Shown here in pieces: positions 57,121 to 64,000 of a stretch of DNA of 64,000 nt. Every line of letters begins with the position of its first letter. Position 1 is the first letter of the stretch. Both the position numbers and the translations under genes were made by a program. The notes below the pieces were generated by a model. It was not told the origin of the DNA, ran no database searches, and saw only the letters and a list, made by a program, of their open reading frames with translations. Location: positions 23,695 to 87,694 of the forward strand of contig JAABSH010000012.1 in NCBI GenBank assembly GCA_011390465.1. Reading direction: 5' to 3'. This stretch comes from Desulfobacteraceae bacterium. GTDB lineage: Bacteria > Desulfobacterota > Desulfobacteria > Desulfobacterales > Desulfosalsimonadaceae.

Positions 57121-58098
57121 TCACATGCCGTTGAATTTGATGGCGCCTTTTCCCAGAATATCATGAAGATGCAGCACCCCGGCAATTTTCCCAACCGCGT
57201 CAATAACCGGCAGTACGGTGATCTGATGGGTTTCCATGATATTTAACGCATCATAGAGCGGCGCGGTTTCATCAATGGATTTGGGATTTTCGATCATGAG
57301 ATCCCGGGCGGTTTGTTCAAAAACATTGACTTTGGCCACCAGCATGCGCCGCACATCGCCGTCCGTGATGATACCGGAAAGGGTATTGTCCGGCTTTGCG
57401 ATCAGAACAACGCCTATTTTCAGGCGGTCCAGAACATCCAGGGCCGTGGCCATAGGGGTGTCTTCATCTACTTTTGGCACGGCATCGCCGGTGAGCATGA
57501 TGTCTCGGGTGGTGTAGGCGGACAGGCGGTGGCCCAGATTGCCGCCGGGATGAAATTTTTTAAAATCCGTGGAGGTGAATTTCCGGCGGTCAATGAGCAC
57601 CACTGCCAGGGCATCTCCCATGGCCAGAAGCGCCGTGGTGCTGGTGGTGGGGGCCAGGCCCAGGGGGCAGGCTTCTTTTTCTACGCCCACATCAATTACC
57701 AGATCACTGTGTCTGGCAAGGGTGGACCGGGGATTGCCGGTAAAAGCAATGATCGGGCACCCTGCGCTGCGGATGCTGGGAAGGAGGATGTTCAGCTCAT
57801 CGGTTTCGCCGCTGTTGGACAGGGCGATAAAAATATCTTTGTGCGATAAAATTCCCAGATCCCCGTGCATGGCTTCCACCGGATGCAGAAAAATGGCCCG
57901 GGTGCCGGTGCTGCTCAATGTGGCGGCAATTTTTTTGCCGATAATGCCGGATTTTCCAATGCCCGCAACAATTACCCGGCCTCTGGATTTATAGATTAAG
58001 TCTACCAGTCTGGTAAAATTGTCATCAATTTTTTGAATCAGATGGAGAATGCCGTCAGCTTCTGTTTTAAGCACCTGTATGGCTTTTTCAATGGTCAT
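57121..58098 (-). CDS. kdsD: Arabinose-5-phosphate isomerase, KpsF/GutQ family (SIS + 2 CBS)
   Basis: VIVAGIGKSGIIGKKIAATLSSTGTRAIFLHPVEAMHGDLG; two CBS domains. Confidence 0.93.
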   Translation of the reverse strand: MTIEKAIQVLKTEADGILHLIQKIDDNFTRLVDLIYKSRGRVIVAGIGKSGIIGKKIAATLSSTGTRAIFLHPVEAMHGDLGILSHKDIFIALSNSGETDELNILLPSIRSAGCPIIAFTGNPRSTLARHSDLVIDVGVEKEACPLGLAPTTSTTALLAMGDALAVVLIDRRKFTSTDFKKFHPGGNLGHRLSAYTTRDIMLTGDAVPKVDEDTPMATALDVLDRLKIGVVLIAKPDNTLSGIITDGDVRRMLVAKVNVFEQTARDLMIENPKSIDETAPLYDALNIMETHQITVLPVIDAVGKIAGVLHLHDILGKGAIKFNGM

Positions 58099-58417
58099 GG
58101 ATAGGTTCCCCGCGGGTGTGCCGGAACAAATAAGGTTTTAATTTATGTTTAAGGTTGAAAAAGAAGAATCGCAAGTTTTGAGCGGTAAATCAAGATTTGT
58201 TTTAAAAGGTTTCACTCCGGCGGTTTTAGACAATAAGCAGCCGGTGCCATAGCGTAACAAACCGGTAACCCCAAAAAAATTCGCATAAAAAAGATTGACA
58301 GGCCGGGCTGGTATGCATTATCCTTTCGACGCTTAATTCAGATGATTTTATAACGGCGCCGGCGATTTTTTACTTGCGGCGCCGTTATTTATAGAAAAAA
58401 AGAACGGAGGAAACACC

Positions 58418-58696
58418 ATGATTTGTACGACCATAAGAAACGGGGAAGAATGTGTATTTATGACCAAAAACGGATGCTCCTACAAAGGAGGAGCCTGCAA
58501 TCCGATAGTGGAGGCGTGTACTGGATGCAGCCGCTGCAAGGAATATGAAACCGGCTGGTATTGCACGGCAGCGCCGGATCCGGCATTGAAATGGAAAAAC
58601 GGCGACTGCAATCTTGCCACTCATGTCACCATGACCGTAAAAGAAGAAAAAGCCAAGCTGAACCCGATCAAGGCATCCAAGCGCGGCGGTCACTAA
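58418..58696 (+). CDS. PxxKW family cysteine-rich protein
   Basis: MICTTIRNGEECVFMTKNGCSYKGGACNPIVEACTGCSRC...APDPALKWKNGDCN. Confidence 0.8.
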   Translation: MICTTIRNGEECVFMTKNGCSYKGGACNPIVEACTGCSRCKEYETGWYCTAAPDPALKWKNGDCNLATHVTMTVKEEKAKLNPIKASKRGGH

Positions 58697-58718
58697 ATTT
58701 TTTGTGTTTTAAAAACGA

Positions 58719-58756
58719 ACGGGCGCGGGGATTATCCCCGACGCCCGTTTTTTTTA
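58719..58756 (+). terminator. Rho-independent terminator
   Basis: aacgggcgcgggg-attat-ccccgacgcccgtt followed by ttttttt. Confidence 0.9.
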
Positions 58757-58763
58757 TGTTTTG

Positions 58764-59684
58764 TTAGCGCTGATCCAGCTTGGGCGCGTTGAATCCGCCC
58801 CAGGTCTGCTGGGAAATACCCACTACCATGAATGCATCCGGGTCAATACTGGATACAATGTGTTTCACATCGTAAATCCTGGAGCGCATGGCCGTCAAAA
58901 ACAGCATGGTACGATTGGCCTGCGTGTATCCTCCGGTCACTTCCCAATGACTTAATCCCCTTTGCAATTCGTTGATTATCGCCAGCCGGATCGGATCCGG
59001 GTGCTCCGTTATAATGGTGATGGTCCGTGTCTGACTGATGCCTTCCAGCACAAAATCTGAAAAAATACCCACCAGAATCAGGGTGATCACCGCCAGCAGG
59101 GCGATTTCAATCGGGAATACGATTGCGGCCACCAGAATTACTGCCAGATCCGTATAGAGATAGGACTGGCTCATCGGGTATCCGGTTTTGTTGTAGATGA
59201 TTCGGGCCGTGATGGAGGTCCCCCCGATGGTGCCGCCAAACCGGTAGATCAGACCGGTTCCCAGCCCGTAAAGGACGCCCGCATAAATGGCTGCCAGCAG
59301 TCCGTCTTCGGTGACCGCATGATTGTCCATCCAGATGGGCATAAAGTGAGAAAAGATATCCGCGGAAATGGAAAATGCCACCACGGCAACGCTGCTCGAC
59401 CAGACAAACTGCCATCGTCCCAGCCAGTAGAACCCCAGTACAAACAAGGGGATGTTGAACAAAAAGAAAAACAGCCCAACCGGAAATCCGGTCAGGTGAT
59501 TAACAACAATACCCAATCCGGAAACACCGCCCGCGGCAATATTGTGAGGGAGCTGAAAAACAACATATCCCAGGGCCCCAAGCACAGCGCCGATGATGAT
59601 CATGACCTGCTGCACGGTCACCCGGCGGATCATCTGGGCGGTGGTAAGTTCCAATTTTTTTTTTACATTTTTGGGTAATTTCAT
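58764..59684 (-). CDS. YitT family membrane protein (DUF161 + DUF2179)
   Basis: QQVMIIIGAVLGALGYVVFQLPHNIAAGGVSGLGIVVNHLTG; C-terminal soluble domain TITIITEHPDPIRLAIINELQRGLSHWEVTGGYT. Confidence 0.92.
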   Translation of the reverse strand: MKLPKNVKKKLELTTAQMIRRVTVQQVMIIIGAVLGALGYVVFQLPHNIAAGGVSGLGIVVNHLTGFPVGLFFFLFNIPLFVLGFYWLGRWQFVWSSSVAVVAFSISADIFSHFMPIWMDNHAVTEDGLLAAIYAGVLYGLGTGLIYRFGGTIGGTSITARIIYNKTGYPMSQSYLYTDLAVILVAAIVFPIEIALLAVITLILVGIFSDFVLEGISQTRTITIITEHPDPIRLAIINELQRGLSHWEVTGGYTQANRTMLFLTAMRSRIYDVKHIVSSIDPDAFMVVGISQQTWGGFNAPKLDQR

Positions 59685-60056
59685 TATATTGCTCCTTAGG
59701 CTCAGGGGCCTTTGTGTTGGCATTTAAGGTTTTTTTTATTTCAATATATTTGACGCAACCATAAAAACTCGAATTCAGACAGCAAAAAAGTACCACCCTG
59801 CCTCATGCCCGCGTAAGCAGCCACGGCCGGAAAAAACGATTTTTCACTTTTTACGCAACCCTTAACCCGGTTTGATTTTTCAGGAAACCGGTTTGCTACC
59901 TCCATACGGAAATTTTTTGCAGGGGTCAATACAAGCTGGTCTGCAAATCAGGATAATTGCCCCTGTCTGAGGTTTAGCCCGTGTCAGGTATTTGAAATAG
60001 TTAGAATATCGCAAGCCGCCGGGACGGATGAAAGGGGAAAAAGTATAAGTTTGATA

Positions 60057-60082
60057 AAATATTTCATTTTTTTGAAATATTT
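60057..60082. promoter_or_regulatory. 10-bp inverted repeat upstream of MarR-like gene (candidate operator)
   Basis: aaatatttca-tttttt-tgaaatattt, immediately upstream of a TTGACA at 60086-60091. Confidence 0.45.
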
Positions 60083-60144
60083 AATTTGACAAAACTAAAT
60101 AATTTGTTTTTAATAAATTTAAAAATAAAAATAAGGAAAAACCC

Positions 60145-60624
60145 ATGCTGACGGATTTATTTACCAACATTGCCAAACTGGGCATTAAAATGCGAATTTT
60201 TCGGGCGATTCAAATGGCCGACAGTGATGCCGAAATTTTAAAGGACCGGGAAATACTGATTCTCGAGCTTCTCAACACCCAGGGGCCCATGAGCATGACG
60301 GAACTTGCAAATTTTTTCCCCGGGGTAAAACAGAGTACCTTGTCCACCGACATCAAAAAGCTCCGCACGGAACTGGGGTTAATTGACATGAAAGTGGATA
60401 CCCAGGATATGCGGATTCACCTGATTGAACTCTCTGAAAAAGGATGCGAAGAAATCAGCGACATCAAAGCCCAGCGGGGCCGGTCCTATAAGCCCCTGGA
60501 AAGTGCCATCGGCAACAATGCCGATGAAATTGATCTGCTGAATCAGGTGGTTCGGCGGGCCATTGCCCTGGTGGACCAGGAGATCAATTCGTTTGCGGAA
60601 CTAAAGACCCAATTAAAGAAATAA
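60145..60624 (+). CDS. MarR-like winged-helix transcriptional regulator
   Basis: REILILELLNTQGPMSMTELANFFPGVKQSTLSTDIKKLRTELGLIDMKVDTQDMRIHLIELSEKG. Confidence 0.75.
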   Translation: MLTDLFTNIAKLGIKMRIFRAIQMADSDAEILKDREILILELLNTQGPMSMTELANFFPGVKQSTLSTDIKKLRTELGLIDMKVDTQDMRIHLIELSEKGCEEISDIKAQRGRSYKPLESAIGNNADEIDLLNQVVRRAIALVDQEINSFAELKTQLKK

Positions 60625-60718
60625 TAAGCGCTAAATTCGGTATCGGCCCTGCAAAAGCGCATGACCGTGAAGCAGGAACAGCGCTTGAGGACAACCACCA
60701 AAATCAAGGAGGTGACCT

Positions 60719-61135
60719 GTGAAAAAGATTATTACCCTGATTATTACGCTAATGATGACAGGTATTTTTTTTCTGACAATGAGTGTTCCCGCGGCCTTTG
60801 CCGGCTCAAAGCAGCGGCACCGGTGGGAGGGAGTGGCCATTGGTGTGGGGGCCGCCATTCTGGGAAGTGCAATTTTTAACAGTGACCGGTGGGATACGCC
60901 CCGGGAGCGGGTGGTGGTGATTGACCGGGATTGCCATAAGCCGCGCCATTATGACCGGCATCGCCCCAAGGACCACTGGGAAGAACGAAAAATCTGGGTG
61001 GAACCGGTATGTGAACGGGTATGGAATCCCGGCCATTATAACCGCCATCATCAGTGGGTGCCGGGCCGGCATATCATTATTGAAAAACGCCCGGGTTACT
61101 GGGACAAAAAGCGTGTCTGGGCGGGATGCCGGTAA
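60719..61135 (+). CDS. Small secreted basic/aromatic-rich protein
   Basis: Signal peptide MKKIITLIITLMMTGIFFLTMSVPAAFA; glycine-zipper-like AIGVGAAILGSAIF; His/Arg/Trp-rich tail. Confidence 0.6.
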   Translation: MKKIITLIITLMMTGIFFLTMSVPAAFAGSKQRHRWEGVAIGVGAAILGSAIFNSDRWDTPRERVVVIDRDCHKPRHYDRHRPKDHWEERKIWVEPVCERVWNPGHYNRHHQWVPGRHIIIEKRPGYWDKKRVWAGCR

Positions 61136-61438
61136 GTTGGTTTTTTTCGTCCGAGCGGGGCGATGGCGGTATCGGGATTGTTTTGTGAACACCCGTATCG
61201 GATAATCAGAAATACAACCCTGAATTCAGATAAGGGCCTGATAACTTTTGCAGGGCTTGCCTGCCGGCAGTGGATACGTTGATCTGTCGGCAGCCAGGCC
61301 CTGTTTTGGTTTGTTTGAACAGGTTGTTTTTTGCCTGAATGAAAATATCCCGGCCAGATTGTTGATTTTAACATTTGTTTCAGATAGTTTCATTTAAAGA
61401 AATCAGTTTGCTGCAAATAAAACACCCTATGGTAACGG

Positions 61439-62812
61439 ATGATAAAACCGGCAGGCCGCCAGATGACACCGCATATTGTTATTATTGATGATGAACCCAT
61501 TACGCTCAAGCAGCTTCGACGGATTCTTGAAAAAGAAGGTTATTCGGTCGCAGCCTTTTCAGGCCCCCAGCGGGCGCTGAAACACATTGAAGGAACATCC
61601 TGTGATCTGGTGATCAGCGACGTCCGGATGCCCACCATGAGCGGCCTGGAATTAATGTCCCGGGTCAAGGCGCGGTTTCCGGAAACGGAAGTGATCCTGA
61701 TTACCGGTTACGCGTCTCTGGACGGAGCCGTGGAAGCCACCCGGGAAGGCGCATTTTATTATCTGGAGAAACCGTTTACCCCGGATCAGGTCCGGGACCG
61801 GGTGGAACAGGCCTTAACCCGTGTCCGCGCCCGATCTGCTGCTGCGGAGAGTGTTGGCGCCGGCACCGGCGAACCCTCTGTTCCGGTCATCATCGGTGAA
61901 AGCACTGCCATCCGTGAGGTGGTCTCCATTATCCGGCAGATCGGCCCCACGGACTGCAACGTGATGATCACCGGAGATTCCGGCAGCGGCAAGGAACTGG
62001 TGGCCCGGGCCATTCACGCCGCCAGCCACCGGTCTGAGAGACCGTTTATGGCCTTTAACTGCGGGGCCTTGAATGAAACCCTGATTGACAATGAACTGTT
62101 CGGCCATGAAAAGGGGGCTTTTACCGGAGCGGAGACCCGGAGCGCCGGGCTGCTGGAAGCGGCCTCCGGCGGCACGCTGTTTCTCGATGAAATCGGGGAA
62201 ATGCCGCATTCCATGCAGGTGAAACTGCTTCGGGTGCTTCAGGAGGGCGAGCTGATGCGGGTGGGCGGCACCCGTCCCATCCCCATTGATGTGCGCATCG
62301 TATCTGCCACCGCCGTGGATGTGAAGGCGGCAGTTGACGCCGGGGTGTTCCGCAAAGACCTGTATTTTCGTATCAATGTGGTCAACATCAAACTGCCCGG
62401 CTTAAGCGACCGCAAGGAAGATATTCCGCTGCTGGCCTATCATATCCTCAGCCGCCTGAGCCGAAAAGGCGGCAAAGACATCCGTGCCATATCCGGCAAT
62501 GCCATGGCCCTGTTGCGCAATTATGCGTTTCCCGGAAATGTGCGGGAGCTGGAAAACATTCTGGAACGGGCCGTGGCGGTGTGCGCGGCCGACGTGATCC
62601 GGGTATGTGATCTCCCGCCGGATCTGATCGCGTTTGAGCTTCAGGCCTACCGGCCCCCGGACGATCAGTTTATGACCCTGGCCGAACTGGAGCAGGACTA
62701 TATCGTCCATCTGCTTCATATCACCGGCGGGGTCCGTACCCGAACCGCTGAAATCCTGGGTATTGACCGTGCGTCGTTGTGGCGCAAAATGAAAAAATAC
62801 GGCCTGGCATAA
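61439..62812 (+). CDS. Sigma-54-dependent response regulator (NtrC family)
   Basis: [21 protein letters not shown]...[47 protein letters not shown]-terminal Fis HTH. Confidence 0.95.
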   Translation: MIKPAGRQMTPHIVIIDDEPITLKQLRRILEKEGYSVAAFSGPQRALKHIEGTSCDLVISDVRMPTMSGLELMSRVKARFPETEVILITGYASLDGAVEATREGAFYYLEKPFTPDQVRDRVEQALTRVRARSAAAESVGAGTGEPSVPVIIGESTAIREVVSIIRQIGPTDCNVMITGDSGSGKELVARAIHAASHRSERPFMAFNCGALNETLIDNELFGHEKGAFTGAETRSAGLLEAASGGTLFLDEIGEMPHSMQVKLLRVLQEGELMRVGGTRPIPIDVRIVSATAVDVKAAVDAGVFRKDLYFRINVVNIKLPGLSDRKEDIPLLAYHILSRLSRKGGKDIRAISGNAMALLRNYAFPGNVRELENILERAVAVCAADVIRVCDLPPDLIAFELQAYRPPDDQFMTLAELEQDYIVHLLHITGGVRTRTAEILGIDRASLWRKMKKYGLA

Positions 62813-62846
62813 TCGTTTTTGCAACGCCGGTGTTCGTTTTTGCAAC
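62813..62846. repeat. 13-bp direct repeat tcgtttttgcaac x2, 21 bp start-to-start
   Basis: 62813-62825 and 62834-62846 identical. Confidence 0.9.
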
Positions 62847-62990
62847 AAAGCGTTCCGCGTCCTGTTTTACCTCTCATTTCCCGGATTGATTTTTGATTCC
62901 GTTGCATTCTGCAACATTCCGATCCCTGTAGTCTTTCTTGTTTAGAAATAATTATAATCAAATTCAAATAGTTAAAAATTTTTTTTCGCC

Positions 62991-63007
62991 TTGGCAGGCC
63001 TTTTGCA
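62991..63007 (+). promoter_or_regulatory. Candidate sigma-54 promoter (-24/-12)
   Basis: TTGGCAG-GCCTT-TTGCA: GG and GC dinucleotides at canonical spacing, 26 nt upstream of the USP ATG. Confidence 0.7.
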
Positions 63008-63032
63008 GTCCAATACCTGCCAGGAGGCGGCA

Positions 63033-63467
63033 ATGTTCCGTAATATCTTACTGGTATTTGAAAACGAAGAAATTTTTCCGGAAGCTCTGGTCTATGCCCG
63101 GGAATTTGCCCGTCGCATTGATGCAAAAGTCACGCTGCTGATGATCGTCCCCATGTCGTTTGCCGGCCGCACCCTTATCGGTCCCAAAAGAAACACCATC
63201 CGAAATATCGAAATCCGGGGCGGAAAGATTCTGTCCGACTGCCTGCCCGCCTTTATCCAGGAAGGAATTGAAGTCAATTCCGCTCTCAAGATCGGTGACC
63301 CGGCCCAGGAACTCATGAAGTTTCTGGCCGACCGGCCGCCGTTTCAGTCGATTGTCTGGGGCAGCGGCCGGGATCTGCCGGACCGGAACCGGTCCGGTCA
63401 GCGGCACTGGATGGCCGGCGTGGTGGGCAGCCTGGAGTGCCCGCTGCTGACGGTGAGCAAAAGGTAA
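63033..63467 (+). CDS. Universal stress protein family
   Basis: MFRNILLVFENEEIFPEALVYAREFARRIDAKVTLLMIVP; SD aggagg; C-term GVVGSLECPLLTVSKR. Confidence 0.8.
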   Translation: MFRNILLVFENEEIFPEALVYAREFARRIDAKVTLLMIVPMSFAGRTLIGPKRNTIRNIEIRGGKILSDCLPAFIQEGIEVNSALKIGDPAQELMKFLADRPPFQSIVWGSGRDLPDRNRSGQRHWMAGVVGSLECPLLTVSKR

Positions 63468-63475
63468 GCGTTCAC

Positions 63476-63560
63476 AGGATACCGCATCTGCTTTGTTCCC
63501 GGGCACTTGAAGTACGAAGAGGACGTCTTCATGCCCGGCGCCTCGCATCTGCGGCATCCT
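63476..63560. repeat. Intergenic long imperfect hairpin element
   Basis: aggataccgca...gggca/tgccc...tgcggcatcct, with central cttgaagtacg. Confidence 0.6.
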
Positions 63561-63656
63561 GCAAACGTTTATTAGTCAGTAATTTACGAAAAATTTGAAA
63601 CTTTGACCCCGTGAACAGTTACAAAAATGGCCTTAAAATTTTAAAGCGGAGTGAAT

Positions 63657-64000
63657 ATGGAACCTTTGACACTTGATATGATTCTGGTGATGTCCATGAT
63701 CGGGCTGGCCATCTTCCTTTTTATTGTAGAATGGGTCCGGGTGGATGTGGTGGCGATTTTAATGATGGTCAGTCTGCCGCTGCTGCACCTGGTGACGCCG
63801 AAAGAAGCCTTTGTGGGATTGAGCAGTAATGCCGTGGTTTCCATCATCGCGGTGATTATTATCGGTGCCGGTCTGGACCGCACCGGCGTTATCAACAAGC
63901 TGGTGGCGCCGGTGCTGCGGATTGCCGGGAAAAGCACCTCCGGTATTATTACGGCAATTTCCATTACCGTGGCGGTAATTTCCAGCTTTATGCAGAATAT
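63657..64000 (+). CDS. SLC13/DASS-type permease, truncated by window end
   Basis: MEPLTLDMILVMSMIGLAIFLFIVEWVRVDVVAILMMVSLPLLHLVTPKEAFVGLSSNAVVSIIAVIIIGAGLDRTGV. Confidence 0.85.
   Translation, partial: MEPLTLDMILVMSMIGLAIFLFIVEWVRVDVVAILMMVSLPLLHLVTPKEAFVGLSSNAVVSIIAVIIIGAGLDRTGVINKLVAPVLRIAGKSTSGIITAISITVAVISSFMQN

Noticed and set aside
60719-61135. Metal-resistance RcnB-like protein call
   Set aside because: Signal peptide and basic/aromatic tail are visible, but the specific family signature is not convincing; left as unknown small secreted protein.
1-64000. CRISPR arrays, tRNA/rRNA, prophage, transposases, toxin-antitoxin or defence islands
   Set aside because: No regularly spaced direct repeats, no tRNA-like cloverleaf noticed, and no integrase, transposase, nuclease or methyltransferase defence genes recognised among the ORFs.

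Overview
This 64 kb window looks like a chromosomal segment of a Desulfobacterota / deltaproteobacterial (Desulfobacterales-like) genome. That placement is an inference from gene content: a PxxKW Cys-rich protein, a DVU0524-like protein, a delta-type T2SS operon and many sigma-54 regulators. No rRNA, tRNA, CRISPR array, phage or transposase was recognised. From left to right it contains: housekeeping genes (nnrE-like, pdxJ, ybeY, 7TM-HD hydrolase, phoH, cvpA, hisH-hisF, nudix, class II FBA); a type II secretion operon (gspE to gspD, about 10.5-21.7 kb); an ABC_sub_bind / histidine kinase / NtrC-type regulator / TonB-receptor cluster; an accessory block of secreted proteins (28-37.6 kb); a polysaccharide locus with an ABC exporter, several GT2 enzymes and three sulfotransferase-like genes (about 37.8-52.5 kb); an LpoA-like lipoprotein, PFK, KdsD and YitT; and a sigma-54 regulator / USP / SLC13 block. 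The most interesting observations are: (1) a PKD/rhodanese surface protein on the minus strand whose start codon and signal peptide are separated from the body by one in-frame UGA at 37463-37465, followed 11 nt later by a 6-bp hairpin with a G in the loop that fits bacterial SECIS geometry (selenocysteine versus nonsense mutation is unresolved); (2) a predicted sulfated-glycan locus with three sulfotransferases and a methyltransferase-coiled-coil-GT2 fusion; (3) an inferred regulator / TGCAAC sites / sigma-54 promoter / USP circuit; (4) a beta-rich module shared between two neighbouring secreted proteins; (5) several long perfect inverted repeats and hexanucleotide microsatellites, one of them inside the GspG prepilin leader. 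All calls come from reading the sequence; no searches were run.
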